From: Nitrososphaera sp.
GTDB taxonomy: Archaea > Thermoproteota > Nitrososphaeria > Nitrososphaerales > Nitrososphaeraceae
Reading direction: 5' to 3'
DNA: 13,552 nt
Assembly: GCA_023252395.1 (NCBI GenBank)
Contig: JAJPDY010000011.1
Coordinates: forward strand, 1-13,552
Positions 1 through 6,876 of the stretch are shown here, piece by piece. The translations under genes were made by a program, and so were the position numbers. Under the pieces are notes generated by a model, which saw only the letters and a program-made list of their open reading frames with translations, searched no databases and had not been told where the DNA came from. Numbering within the stretch: position 1 is the first letter of the stretch; each line of letters begins with the position of its first letter.

Positions 1-532
1 TCAATATTTCATCTGGGTTCAGGCCTCTTGCCCTTGCTATCTGGTCGATTCTTTCTGGCCTGAATGTGCCTTCGGTGTCTATCAGTATCACTCCTCCGCC
101 AAGCCCTGCTTCTTCAACAGCCTGTTGTGCTGTGACGCACAGGGTGTGGCATATCTGGCTCTTGCCACTTCCAAATTCTCCATAAAACTCTGTAATGGCC
201 TGAGTCTCTATGCCTCCAAGCAGCAATTCGTCAAGCGCTTTTGCTCCAGTTGAACAGCGAAGCAAAGACTTTCTCTTTTCAAGCTCAATATCCGCAGTAG
301 TGAATTCATTATCAAGTATGCCGCTTTCCCTTAGCAACTTTTGCGCTGCCATGATAAAGGTGGCAGCTGTTTCCTTAGATCCGCCCAGATCTCCGGCAAG
401 CTCTTCCGGCACTGTAGTGGCCAGCTCCATAACGGACGTTATACCTGCTTCTTTCATCTTGCGGGCAGTGGTCGGCCCTACTCCTTCAATGTCTTCGATT
501 TCTAGTTCTACCACACTTTTTGAGTTAGTCAT
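1..532 (-). CDS. radA: DNA repair and recombination protein RadA (N-terminal part, cut by the window edge)
   Basis: Archaeal RecA/Rad51-family recombinase, which forms filaments on single-stranded DNA and drives ATP-dependent strand exchange. The visible 177 residues run from the ATG to the window edge without a stop; the remaining C-terminal part of the ATPase domain lies outside. Residues about 10-70 match the helix-hairpin-helix N-terminal domain ([18 protein letters not shown]). FTTA at 77-80 fits the FxxA polymerisation motif. The Walker A motif GEFGSGKSQ is at 118-126, in the usual RadA setting ([15 protein letters not shown]), and [11 protein letters not shown] follows at 151-161. A TATA-like TTATATAG lies about 26-30 bases upstream of the ATG and there is no Shine-Dalgarno sequence, so the messenger is probably nearly leaderless. 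The gene is downstream of the zinc-ribbon gene on the same strand but is separated from it by a terminator-like hairpin. Confidence 0.96.
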   Translation of the reverse strand, partial: MTNSKSVVELEIEDIEGVGPTTARKMKEAGITSVMELATTVPEELAGDLGGSKETAATFIMAAQKLLRESGILDNEFTTADIELEKRKSLLRCSTGAKALDELLLGGIETQAITEFYGEFGSGKSQICHTLCVTAQQAVEEAGLGGGVILIDTEGTFRPERIDQIARARGLNPDEIL

Positions 533-557
533 TATTGTTCTATCTTTTCTACTAGAG

Positions 558-565
558 CTATATAA
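558..565 (-). promoter_or_regulatory. TATA box of radA
   Basis: TTATATAG on the minus strand, centred about 30 bases before the radA ATG at 532. With the usual archaeal spacing of about 26 bases from TATA centre to transcription start, the transcript would begin only a few bases before the start codon. Confidence 0.55.
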
Positions 566-629
566 CGAATGATGCACGTGAGGGGGAGGGGGTGTGGCAT
601 ATGTCGAAAATTGCTGAAATTGAAAATAT

Positions 630-660
630 AAAAAGTGTGTCTAGGAAATCCTAGACTCAC
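630..660 (-). terminator. Hairpin plus T-run terminator after the DUF5679 gene
   Basis: A perfect 8-bp inverted repeat, GTCTAGGA at 639-646 and TCCTAGAC at 649-656, is extended by three more pairs after one mismatch (635-637 with 658-660). On the minus strand it is followed by a T5 run (630-634) and further T-rich sequence. It lies 9 bases past the stop of the zinc-ribbon gene and upstream of the radA promoter, so it would insulate the two genes. The two-base loop is tight; in practice the inner pairs would open. Confidence 0.6.
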
Positions 661-668
661 CTGCTTCG

Positions 669-893
669 TTACTTTCTCTTGCTCTTTGATTTGGCCTTGA
701 CTTTTGCCTTGGCCTTTGGTTTGGCTTTGGCCTTGGTTGTTCCTCCGCCACCGCCGCCGATCTTGAACATCTTGGTCCCGCAGACCGTGCATGTTCCCGA
801 TGTAGCTGGACGTCCGTTTTTCATGGTAATCTGCTTCTCTCCCTTCATTTCCCTTTTTGCTTTACACTTTACACAATAGCCTATTGTAGCCAT
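669..893 (-). CDS. DUF5679 zinc-ribbon protein with lysine/alanine-rich tail
   Basis: Small 74-residue protein. Two CxxC knuckles (C7-x2-C10 and C35-x2-C38) form a likely zinc ribbon. The surrounding sequence (YCVKCKAKREM, KNGRPATSGTC, CGTKMFKIG) is recognisable as the DUF5679 family, known as a stand-alone archaeal protein and as a module on some topoisomerase C-termini. A glycine run (46-51) acts as a hinge to a tail at about 53-74 made almost only of Lys, Ala, Pro and Ser, resembling a histone-like nucleic-acid-binding tail. A nucleic-acid role is inferred from the ribbon plus basic tail; the function is not established. A TATA-like CTTATA at 921-926 lies about 30 bases upstream of the ATG, so the transcript is probably near-leaderless. 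It does not overlap radA and has its own terminator-like hairpin. Confidence 0.9.
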   Translation of the reverse strand: MATIGYCVKCKAKREMKGEKQITMKNGRPATSGTCTVCGTKMFKIGGGGGGTTKAKAKPKAKAKVKAKSKSKRK

Positions 894-920
894 CTATTCT
901 AACGCACCTTTGTGCTTGGA

Positions 921-926
921 TATAAG
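921..926 (-). promoter_or_regulatory. TATA box of the DUF5679 gene
   Basis: CTTATA (within TTCTTATATCC on the minus strand) centred about 30 bases before the ATG at 893, which predicts a leader of only a few bases. Confidence 0.45.
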
Positions 927-1003
927 AATAGCTATTCCTCAGCGAGTTTTCGCGAGTCGCAAGCGTGGCGATGTGAAAATATTATCTACTGTCAATAATA
1001 ATA

Positions 1004-1201
1004 ATGCAAATATTTCAAAATCATTCGTCACGATCTGCTCCAGAGCAGCGTACAAGCACAAAAAGCTTCTTCCCGCCGCATCTTGAGCGCTGGAAATCGT
1101 TGCTGCTGCAAGCGTCATGCCATCCAGAAATCGGCAAGCGTCACGAAGGAAAATCCGGCACCAAAAAGCGATTTCCGTGGGCTATTGCGCTTAGCAAATG
1201 A
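1004..1201 (+). CDS. Possible small basic protein, 65 residues, unknown
   Basis: An ATG-initiated ORF in the otherwise gene-free gap between the divergent DUF5679 and COG1340 genes. The product is basic and has a soluble-protein look: a Ser/Thr/Gln-rich start, then FFPPHLERWKSLL, HPEIGKRHEGKSG and TKKRFPWAIALSK. No family was recognised and there are no membrane segments. An A/T-rich AATATTA (about 978-984) lies 20-26 bases before the ATG, compatible with a leaderless start as for neighbouring genes. About half the codons end in G or C, somewhat lower than in the confident genes nearby. It could also be chance; conservation in related genomes decides. Upstream (894-1003) I see only promoter-like A/T-rich sequence, and downstream (1202-1301) the palindromes and TATA box of the next gene. 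Confidence 0.4.
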   Translation: MQIFQNHSSRSAPEQRTSTKSFFPPHLERWKSLLLQASCHPEIGKRHEGKSGTKKRFPWAIALSK

Positions 1202-1230
1202 CGGTTTTCATACCTCAAACAGAGAATTTG

Positions 1231-1250
1231 TTTGCAAAGGAATTGCAATT
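1231..1250 (+). promoter_or_regulatory. Two phased TTGCAA palindromes upstream of the COG1340 gene
   Basis: TTTGCAAA (1231-1238) and AATTGCAATT (1241-1250) are perfect palindromes sharing a TTGCAA core; the cores are 11 bp apart, about one helical turn. They end about 20 bases before the TATA-like element, a position suited to an activator or regulator site. The binding factor is unknown. Confidence 0.35.
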
Positions 1251-1269
1251 GCACGAGCTGCGAAATTGG

Positions 1270-1283
1270 TATATTTTTATATC
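1270..1283 (+). promoter_or_regulatory. TATA box of the COG1340 coiled-coil gene
   Basis: A run of T and A (TATATTTTTATATC) centred about 25 bases before the GTG at 1302. This spacing predicts transcription starting at or beside the GTG, which supports that codon as the true start over the ATG-like extension further upstream. Confidence 0.55.
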
Positions 1284-1301
1284 ATTCTCATTTTAGCCAT
1301 A

Positions 1302-2147
1302 GTGAATTTGGCCGCTGGCACCGAACCCGACCTGAACTCTCTTGGGTGGGAAGAACTGATTGCCCTGAAGCGCAAACTTTCAGGCGAGTTGAAGGAGCTG
1401 ACAGACAAGATTATCGATATCGACAGGAACCAGTTCCATTCATTGACAGGCAGCATCAAGGAGCAAAGAAGCGCCCTTGACTCCAATACCGAGAGGCTGA
1501 AGCAGATACGGGCAGAGGTGGAAAAGCACAACGCGAGCCTCTTGGCAATCAGCGAAAAAATCTCCCAGTCAAAGAACTTTCTGTCCATGATGGAAGCCCG
1601 GCTCCCTTCCGAAAAGGAAGAAGAGCTGCACACAATAGTTCAGAGCAATCAAGCGCTTATCGATTCCAAGGATTACAAGAGCGAGCGTGAAAAGAACGAG
1701 ATCATGTCAAGGGTCAAGGACGCGTCGATGAAGCTGGAAGCAGTGAAGGCCACGCGCACAATAAAGGAGCAGTTTGCGCAGCTGAGCCACGAGTCTGCAA
1801 GCGTCAGCAGTTTGATAAAACAGCTTGACGACGAGCGTGATTCGCTCAGAAGCAAGATCGGAGAAATCAATAGCACACTCGATGTGCTCTACGACTCTAA
1901 AAGAAAGATGGGAGCAGAGCGTGAAACGCATCTGGCAAGGTATGACAGCATTGCAAAGCAGTTTGATTCCATAAACGCGCGGCTCGACTCGATGGCTGAA
2001 ATGAGGAGAAAGCAGCGCGAAGAATACGGCTACAACCTGCCAAGCGACGCTCTGTTCAAGGTGAAGGAAGAGGCGAGGAAAAAGCTGGAATCAGGATCAA
2101 AGCTCTCATTTGAAGAGATGAAGCTGCTCTACGGTGAAAAAGATTAA
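1302..2147 (+). CDS. COG1340-type archaeal coiled-coil protein
   Basis: Predicted 281-residue, almost entirely helical protein with long heptad-like stretches of Leu/Ile/Ala and charged residues, from about residue 15 to 250. The closing segment (EEARKKLESG followed by KLSFEEMKLLYGEKD) is typical of the archaeal coiled-coil family COG1340, whose role is unknown, with structural or chromosome-associated roles suggested. The frame stays open upstream to 1083, but that extension is rich in Cys, Arg and odd residues and includes the A/T-rich promoter translated as a false hydrophobic stretch, so I chose GTG 1302 (start MNLAAGTEPDLNSLGW). The apparent membrane segment seen with the longer start is therefore probably an artefact. 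The HExxH gene follows 31 bases later on the same strand and may be cotranscribed. Confidence 0.85.
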   Translation: MNLAAGTEPDLNSLGWEELIALKRKLSGELKELTDKIIDIDRNQFHSLTGSIKEQRSALDSNTERLKQIRAEVEKHNASLLAISEKISQSKNFLSMMEARLPSEKEEELHTIVQSNQALIDSKDYKSEREKNEIMSRVKDASMKLEAVKATRTIKEQFAQLSHESASVSSLIKQLDDERDSLRSKIGEINSTLDVLYDSKRKMGAERETHLARYDSIAKQFDSINARLDSMAEMRRKQREEYGYNLPSDALFKVKEEARKKLESGSKLSFEEMKLLYGEKD

Positions 2148-2178
2148 TTCTCATTTACTTTGAACTCTTATGTAAGCC

Positions 2179-2502
2179 ATGATAAACGACTTTGCCCTTG
2201 CCTGCTCTATCGACGGCTCGGTGGCGGGGTACTTTACCTACCACAAGCAGACCATGCTAATAATTCTGGCTGAGGAAGAAGCAAGGTCAGGCATCAACAA
2301 CTTCAAGTTCATAGAGCCGTTCATGGACGCCCTTATCTCCCACGAGTGCATCCATGTTGTCATTAACAAGATAGAAGGCACAGAGGCGTCAGACTCGCTT
2401 GACGACCTCGAAGTCATTGTCGAGCATAATGGCGTGAAATTGCAAGTCACGCTCAATAACATATTGTTTGCAAAAGATAACTCTGGAATTGTGACGCCGT
2501 AA
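2179..2502 (+). CDS. Small HExxH-motif protein, possible minimal zinc metallopeptidase
   Basis: 107-residue protein of unknown family. Residues 51-62 read ALISHECIHVVI, a good fit to the zincin pattern in which the two histidines of HExxH (H55, H59) bind zinc and E56 is the base. Acidic residues after it (E66, E69, D72, D75) are candidates for a third ligand. The preceding segment (FIEPFMDALISHE) would be the active-site helix. There is no signal peptide and no membrane segment, so it is cytosolic. At this size it is much smaller than most metallopeptidases, so it may be a degenerate or regulatory zincin fold, or the motif may be fortuitous. It lies 31 bases after the coiled-coil gene and converges on the minus-strand gene ending at 2539. 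Activity is an inference from the motif only. Confidence 0.75.
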   Translation: MINDFALACSIDGSVAGYFTYHKQTMLIILAEEEARSGINNFKFIEPFMDALISHECIHVVINKIEGTEASDSLDDLEVIVEHNGVKLQVTLNNILFAKDNSGIVTP

Positions 2503-2506
2503 GAAG

Positions 2507-2534
2507 AAAAAAATGTTGTGCGTCAGCTGCGCAC
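2507..2534 (-). terminator. Hairpin plus T7 terminator between convergent genes
   Basis: GTGCG (2518-2522) pairs with CGCAC (2530-2534), with the CAGCTG palindrome inside, and on the minus strand is followed closely by seven Ts (complement of 2507-2513). It sits 4 bases past the stop of the minus-strand gene ending at 2539 and 15 bases past the stop of the plus-strand HExxH gene. Confidence 0.5.
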
Positions 2535-2538
2535 GAAC

Positions 2539-2814
2539 TTATTTGATCTCTTCCGCTATGTCGCGCTGGCTAATTGCCATCTCGTCGACTCGAACTACTA
2601 CTTTGTACCACTTGTCGTTATGCTTGAAGATGTGCGCCGACCCCTTCTTGTTGCTTGCAGAGCCGTACCCGCCGACTCGCTCGCTCAGCCTAGAGCGCAA
2701 CTTGTCAACCTGGTACTGCGCTATCATCAGGTTCCCTACGATGTTCTCCAGCTCCATGTCCCTGTCTTCGTCGATATCTGGAACCTGGGGGTTGTTCTTT
2801 TTGCTAGTCTGCAT
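2539..2814 (-). CDS. Conserved-looking small protein of unknown function, 91 residues
   Basis: No family recognised. With the ATG at 2814 the protein begins MQTSKKNNPQVPDIDEDRD; an in-frame TTG six bases earlier (2820) is a less likely start. An acidic N-terminus is followed by a helical segment (about 20-47, MELENIVGNLMIAQYQVDKL), a Gly/Ser-rich loop (GGYGSASNKKGSA) and a short beta-like C-terminal unit (HIFKHNDKWYKVVVRVDEM). It is cytosolic with no signal peptide. Its start lies inside the end of the upstream 49-residue ORF in another frame (11-base overlap), which suggests translational coupling and a shared transcript. A hairpin plus T-run follows the stop. Confidence 0.75.
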   Translation of the reverse strand: MQTSKKNNPQVPDIDEDRDMELENIVGNLMIAQYQVDKLRSRLSERVGGYGSASNKKGSAHIFKHNDKWYKVVVRVDEMAISQRDIAEEIK

Positions 2815-2953
2815 TCTCAATGTACATCCTGTTTCCTATTCGGTAGTGTATCTCGTCGACGTAGTACGCTGTGTCGACCACTGGTGACGACAGGTTTGCG
2901 CCACACACCGGCACTCCTTCTGCTTGTTCTTCCTCTTCAATCAGAAGACTCAT
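2804..2953 (-). CDS. Very small protein, 49 residues, overlapping the next gene
   Basis: A short ORF from the ATG at 2953, too short for common length cut-offs. The product is acidic: an N-terminal Glu cluster (IEEEEQAEG), one cysteine (C17), then a segment rich in Tyr and acidic residues (VDTAYYVDEIHYRIGNRMYIE). No family recognised. Support comes from an 11-base overlap with the next gene in the same direction, a layout typical of cotranslated pairs, and from an A/T-rich TTATTATTT about 27 bases before the ATG that would give a leaderless transcript. It has no transmembrane segment. It may be a partner of the 91-residue protein, but the sequence alone does not show this. Confidence 0.6.
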   Translation of the reverse strand: MSLLIEEEEQAEGVPVCGANLSSPVVDTAYYVDEIHYRIGNRMYIENAD

Positions 2954-3063
2954 TTGATCAATACTTCAACACATCAAATAATAACGGATAGTAATATTCT
3001 ACTAAAACACCGAATTAAAGAGTACTTCCGGTTCCATTGTACTGCCAGCTTAAAAACAAAGAG

Positions 3064-3825
3064 CTACAAAAAGTCAGTCATCTTTGCGTTAGCGGTCTCT
3101 TTTATCAAGCTATCAAGCCTTTTCCTGCCATTGGATGGCATACGAATTTCTGATAGCGTATACAGAAATTCCAGCTCATCCTCGGCCAGACCAAGATTTT
3201 CGTAGTACATCTGGTTGAACGCAAGTTTCTGCAGTATCCGCTGGAGGACTGCAAGCCGACCATATGCCCTACTGCCAGAGTCATCCGGCGCAAGCGCCCT
3301 TGCCAGAGTTGACCGGTTAAAGCTGAATATCCCGCTAGAGATAAAGCGGTCAAACGTGGAAACAACCTCAAAATTATCTTCAATGCCGGTGTAGCATATT
3401 ATGGTGGCTGGCATGAACTTGGCAAGACCAGATTTTGCTATTCTCTTTGAATGATTTCTATCAAGCACCAGAACAGACAGCCCAAAGGTCATTATTGCGT
3501 TTATTATCTGGCTTGGCAGGCGTTCGTCTATCGTGTCGTCGTCTGACTTTAGCTCTATTGGGTAGAATCGCACACAGTCTATTCTGCATTTTTCGCTCCT
3601 TGCAAAACTTTCAAGCAACTGCGTCCTGACAAGCATGTTGTTGTAGTTGTCATAATCGGCATATGGCTGTTGAGTTATTGCCGCAATAACGAGGTCAAAG
3701 CTGCGAAAGTTTGCTTCTTCTACGATCCTCATCTCGGCATTCTGCGATGGCAGGATGTCATTGTTCTTTATGTGGCCGGACTGGAGCGCGCTGCAGAACA
3801 GAACCTTCAGCTGCTTTTCGTTCAT
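3064..3825 (-). CDS. Unknown protein with PD-(D/E)XK nuclease-like motif pattern
   Basis: 253-residue soluble protein with no family recognised by name. Residues 31-122 carry the order of elements expected of a PD-(D/E)XK nuclease fold: an early helix with E31/E36, a strand with an acidic residue (SFDLVIAA, D44), an insertion, a strand ending in the E-x-K pair (CVRFYPIELKSDDD, E91 and K93), then a helix with a glutamine (RLPSQIINAIMTFG, Q106) and another strand (SVLVLD). This resembles the MmcB and Hjc type of small nuclease core. The C-terminal part (about 170-253) is helical and could be a DNA-binding or oligomerisation extension. Nuclease function is inferred. It lies 40 bases downstream of trpA on the same strand, so it may be read from the trp transcript; a T-rich stretch follows its stop. 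Confidence 0.75.
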   Translation of the reverse strand: MNEKQLKVLFCSALQSGHIKNNDILPSQNAEMRIVEEANFRSFDLVIAAITQQPYADYDNYNNMLVRTQLLESFARSEKCRIDCVRFYPIELKSDDDTIDERLPSQIINAIMTFGLSVLVLDRNHSKRIAKSGLAKFMPATIICYTGIEDNFEVVSTFDRFISSGIFSFNRSTLARALAPDDSGSRAYGRLAVLQRILQKLAFNQMYYENLGLAEDELEFLYTLSEIRMPSNGRKRLDSLIKETANAKMTDFL

Positions 3826-3865
3826 GTGCCTGTTTGATTTGCGTTTTGCGTTAATGTATCTTGTG

Positions 3866-4675
3866 CTACTTTTTACAGGCCTGCTTCATAGACTTTGCAA
3901 AATTGACAAGCTCTTTTGCCATCTTTGCCTTGCTTGAAGATTTTGACATAATGTCAACTATGGCGCTTCCAATTATCACCCCGTCGGCGCCTGCGCCCTT
4001 CATCAGCCGGACGTGGGCAGGAGTCTTTATCCCAAAGCCAACTGCCACTGGGATAGCGCCTGCAAGCCTCTTTGCATTCTTGATTGCGTTGAGAGTATAA
4101 TCCTCAAACGACTTGCGCGCGCCCGTGATGCCATAAACTGAAACCAAATAGAGAAAGCCAGAAGTGCTCTTGACTATGTTTTTGAGTCTCGCTTCTGACG
4201 TGTTGGGCGAAGCAAGGAACACCATAGAAAGATCAAGTTTTGATGCCGCCTGCAAGTATGCGCCTGCCTCTTCTATAGGCATGTCGGGCAGGATAAAGCC
4301 GTCGATTCCACACTCTTTAGCATGAGCCATGAATTTTTCAACTCCTACTCGCACTAAGATGTTGCAGTAAGTCATTGCAAGCAACGGCAAATCAGGATGG
4401 CGCTTCCGTATGCTCTTTGCCAGCTGCAGCGCCTTTTCAGGCGTGACGCCTTTTTCAAGCGCGCTGTGTGATGCCGCTTGTATAGTCGGCCCGTCTGCTA
4501 TCGGGTCGGAGAATGGAATGCCTATTTCGATAATATCTGCGCCGCCTGATACAAGGGAGTCAATTGCATCCTGTGACATCTTAACGTCAGGATAGCCGGC
4601 AACGACATAACATACAAGCGCGCATTCGCTCCTGCTTGCCAGCTCATCAAGCCTGGCAGCGATTCTATTTGGCAT
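3866..4675 (-). CDS. trpA: Tryptophan synthase alpha chain
   Basis: Cleaves indole-3-glycerol phosphate to indole and glyceraldehyde 3-phosphate; the indole is channelled to TrpB in the alpha2-beta2 complex in the cytosol. The 269-residue length is normal. The (beta/alpha)8 barrel family signature is clear: [20 protein letters not shown] holds the catalytic pair E50 and D61 (the counterparts of E49 and D60 of the E. coli enzyme). [11 protein letters not shown] lies in the loop-2 region and [11 protein letters not shown] in the phosphate-binding part. The ATG at 4675 lies inside the end of trpB, an 11-base overlap that indicates translational coupling and one-to-one synthesis of the two subunits. 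Confidence 0.98.
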   Translation of the reverse strand: MPNRIAARLDELASRSECALVCYVVAGYPDVKMSQDAIDSLVSGGADIIEIGIPFSDPIADGPTIQAASHSALEKGVTPEKALQLAKSIRKRHPDLPLLAMTYCNILVRVGVEKFMAHAKECGIDGFILPDMPIEEAGAYLQAASKLDLSMVFLASPNTSEARLKNIVKSTSGFLYLVSVYGITGARKSFEDYTLNAIKNAKRLAGAIPVAVGFGIKTPAHVRLMKGAGADGVIIGSAIVDIMSKSSSKAKMAKELVNFAKSMKQACKK

Positions 4676-5882
4676 GTTTCTTTTTCCTGCGATTTTTGTT
4701 ATTTAGATAATCCTGAACTACCTGCACATCCTTGTCGCCCCGCCCTGACAGAGTCACGACAATAATGTCGTCCTTGCTCATTTCCTTTGCAAGCTTCATT
4801 GCGTATGAAATTGCGTGCGATGGCTCTAGCGCAGGGATTATGCCTTCAAGCCTCGATAGTGTGACAAATGCTTCTATTGCCTCGTCGTCAGTTGATGCGG
4901 CGTAGCGGGCTCGCTTGATATCTTTCAGCATCGCGTGCTCTGGCCCAACTCCAGGGTAGTCAAGCCCCGCAGATATGCTGTGAGTCTCTGTCACCTGGCC
5001 GCACTCGTCCTGCAAGAGATAGGTAAACATGCCGTGCAGCACGCCTTCAGAGCCGGCGGCAAGTGTAGCCGAGTGCTTGCCGGACTTGATCCCTTCGCCA
5101 CCTGCTTCTACTCCGCACAGCATGACATCCTGATCATCAAGGAATGGGTAGAACGATCCCATCGCGTTGCTTCCTCCGCCGACGCAAGCGACTACTGCAT
5201 CTGGCAACCTACCCTGCAGCTCGCGCATCTGCTGCTTTACTTCGTGGCCTATTACGCTCTGAAAGTCTCTCACCATCATCGGGTATGGGTGCGGGCCGAC
5301 TACTGACCCGATTAGGTAGTAGGTGGTGTTGACGTTTGCAATCCAGTCGCGTATTGCCTCGTTGATGGCATCCTTGAGCGTCTTGCTGCCAGATTGCACG
5401 GAATGGACCTTGGCGCCAAGCAGTTCCATCCGAAACACGTTCAATTTTTGCCGCTCGACATCCTTTGCTCCCATGTAAACTTCTGCAGTAAGCCCGAGCA
5501 CAGAGCAGGCAAGCGCGGTTCCGACTCCGTGCTGCCCCGCGCCAGTCTCTGCGATTATCCTCTTTTTGCCCATCTTTTTTGCCAAGAGCGCCTGGCCAAG
5601 CGTGTTGTTGGTCTTGTGGGCGCCGCCGTGCAACAGATCCTCTCTTTTCAGATAGATCTTGGCGCCACCAACATGCTCTGTTAGGTTCTTTGCAAAATAA
5701 AGGGGCGTCGGCCGGCCGGCGTATTCGGTCAAATAGTATGAAAGTTCCTTTTGAAAATCAGGATCGTTTTTGTATTTCTCGTAGGCAGACTCTAGCTCTT
5801 CCACCGCAGGGGCTAATGTTTCAGGTATGTACTTGCCACCGTACTTGCCAAACTTGCCGCCCACCGGATGGTTGCCTAGCAT
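4665..5882 (-). CDS. trpB: Tryptophan synthase beta chain
   Basis: PLP enzyme that condenses indole with L-serine to give tryptophan, working with TrpA. The 405-residue length and the sequence match the classical TrpB1 form rather than the longer archaeal TrpB2. K90 in HGGAHKTNN forms the Schiff base with PLP, E112 in ETGAGQHG is the catalytic acid/base, [10 protein letters not shown] binds the PLP phosphate, and [12 protein letters not shown] and LSGRGDKD are the usual later signatures. The C-terminal tail is lysine/arginine-rich ([11 protein letters not shown]). It starts 44 bases after trpC and overlaps trpA by 11 bases. A weak CTTAATAC at about 5909-5916, 30 bases before the ATG, could be an internal promoter. 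Confidence 0.98.
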   Translation of the reverse strand: MLGNHPVGGKFGKYGGKYIPETLAPAVEELESAYEKYKNDPDFQKELSYYLTEYAGRPTPLYFAKNLTEHVGGAKIYLKREDLLHGGAHKTNNTLGQALLAKKMGKKRIIAETGAGQHGVGTALACSVLGLTAEVYMGAKDVERQKLNVFRMELLGAKVHSVQSGSKTLKDAINEAIRDWIANVNTTYYLIGSVVGPHPYPMMVRDFQSVIGHEVKQQMRELQGRLPDAVVACVGGGSNAMGSFYPFLDDQDVMLCGVEAGGEGIKSGKHSATLAAGSEGVLHGMFTYLLQDECGQVTETHSISAGLDYPGVGPEHAMLKDIKRARYAASTDDEAIEAFVTLSRLEGIIPALEPSHAISYAMKLAKEMSKDDIIVVTLSGRGDKDVQVVQDYLNNKNRRKKKHAK

Positions 5883-5926
5883 GAAACAAGTGCAGTACCT
5901 AAAAAGGGGTATTAAGGGATTCGCAA

Positions 5927-6724
5927 TTAAAGCGCGTTGTACAGTTCGGCGACCTTGCCGCTAATGTCGCCGGTTTCCATTATCGAAGTGCCGACAAGAA
6001 ATGCGTCAGCGCCGGCGTTTCTGAGATACTGTATGTCCTCCGGCTTGCCGATCCCGCTTTCGCTTATTATGACGCTCTTTCCCTTGTCGTGCTTTTTGAG
6101 CAGCCGCTCAGTGTTTGCGATGTCGACTTGCAGGTTGTCAAGGTTGCGGTTGTTGATGCCAACCAAGGCGTACTTTGCCTTCAATACTTCGCCAAACTCT
6201 TGCTCGCTGTGGACTTCAACCAATACTTGCAAGCCCTTCTTTGTTGCGTATTCTGCAAGTTTTTCCATGCTGTCTTCAGCCAAGTTCTGGTCAAAGACAG
6301 TCTTGATTAGCAGTATGCAGTCGGCCCCTATTTTTTTGCCGGCATCTATCTGGACCTGGCTGACAGTGATGTCCTTCATGAGCAGGGGCACGCTTACAGA
6401 CTTTCTTATCGTGGCCAGATATTCTACAGAGCCTTCAAAGAGGTAGGGCTGCGTCAAAACAGAGAGTCCAACTGCGCCGGACTGCACCATCGTAGTGGCA
6501 ATCTCGGCAGGCGAGCTCTTGCCCCTTATCTTGCCCTGAGAGGGAGAAGAGAACTTTACCTCAGTAATGAGAGGAGCGTGGGGGCATGAGAGGATTGCCT
6601 TTTTGAGGCTTATCGCGTCGTGGGTGAACGAGTGCTCTGTCTCGTAAGCGCCTTCGTCTATGGCCTTGAACGAGTTGTCCACCAGCCGCTTTATGCTAAA
6701 ATCGCTCCTGACAAACTTGCTCAT
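5927..6724 (-). CDS. trpC: Indole-3-glycerol phosphate synthase
   Basis: Closes the indole ring, turning carboxyphenylaminodeoxyribulose phosphate into indole-3-glycerol phosphate, the substrate of TrpA. 265 residues with an N-terminal extension and a (beta/alpha)8 barrel. All key residues are visible: E55 and K57 in [13 protein letters not shown]117 in PLLMKDI, E170 in VLVEVHS, N191 in GINNRNL and E222 in ISESGIG. It is the first gene of a trpC-trpB-trpA cluster. The earlier genes trpE, trpG, trpD and trpF are not in the window; upstream is a divergent DUF72 gene, so they must be encoded elsewhere. A TATA-like ATTTAATAC lies about 32 bases before the ATG, with a palindrome further upstream. 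Confidence 0.98.
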   Translation of the reverse strand: MSKFVRSDFSIKRLVDNSFKAIDEGAYETEHSFTHDAISLKKAILSCPHAPLITEVKFSSPSQGKIRGKSSPAEIATTMVQSGAVGLSVLTQPYLFEGSVEYLATIRKSVSVPLLMKDITVSQVQIDAGKKIGADCILLIKTVFDQNLAEDSMEKLAEYATKKGLQVLVEVHSEQEFGEVLKAKYALVGINNRNLDNLQVDIANTERLLKKHDKGKSVIISESGIGKPEDIQYLRNAGADAFLVGTSIMETGDISGKVAELYNAL

Positions 6725-6751
6725 GCGTGCAACGCTTGTAGCAGCCTGCAG

Positions 6752-6760
6752 GTATTAAAT
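6752..6760 (-). promoter_or_regulatory. TATA box of trpC (trpCBA cluster)
   Basis: ATTTAATAC on the minus strand, centred about 32 bases before the trpC ATG, predicts a leader of about 6 bases. No leader peptide or attenuator hairpin fits in so short a leader, so control would have to act at the promoter. Confidence 0.45.
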
Positions 6761-6770
6761 TCTATTTCCA

Positions 6771-6804
6771 AGGCGCAACAATATCTAATATTTTTGTCGC
6801 GCTT
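6771..6804. promoter_or_regulatory. Imperfect palindrome between trpC and the DUF72 gene
   Basis: GCGCAACAA (6773-6781) faces TTGTCGCGC (6794-6802) as an inverted repeat with 8 of 9 pairs and a 12-base A/T-rich spacer. It begins about 12 bases upstream of the trpC TATA-like element and ends about 33 bases before the DUF72 one, so a bound regulator could act on either promoter. It does not resemble the TGTACA boxes bound by TrpY of methanogens. Candidate operator only. Confidence 0.35.
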
Positions 6805-6836
6805 TTCTTGACAGAGCTATTATGCGAAAAGCAGCA

Positions 6837-6844
6837 AGTTATAA
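6837..6844 (+). promoter_or_regulatory. TATA box of the DUF72 gene
   Basis: GTTATAAC, centred 36 bases before the TTG start at 6877. Transcription would be expected near 6867, where an ATG in a different frame lies. Confidence 0.45.
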
Positions 6845-6876
6845 CAGGTCTAGCGCCAGCAAGAGAATGAAGACAT

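Noticed and set aside
679..879. Plus-strand ORF with a polyproline stretch opposite the zinc-ribbon gene
   Set aside because: It is the antisense reading of the glycine hinge and lysine tail; the zinc-ribbon frame is clearly the real one.
1083..1301. N-terminal extension of the coiled-coil protein with an apparent membrane segment
   Set aside because: The extension is Cys/Arg-rich and the hydrophobic piece is the translated TATA region. GTG 1302 has correct promoter spacing.
2518..2991. Long plus-strand ORFs opposite the two small minus-strand genes
   Set aside because: Cys/Leu/Ser-rich antisense readings. The minus-strand genes have overlap, promoter and terminator support.
3866..6724. A trp attenuator or leader peptide
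   Set aside because: Predicted leader before trpC is only about 6 bases, with no Trp-rich short ORF.
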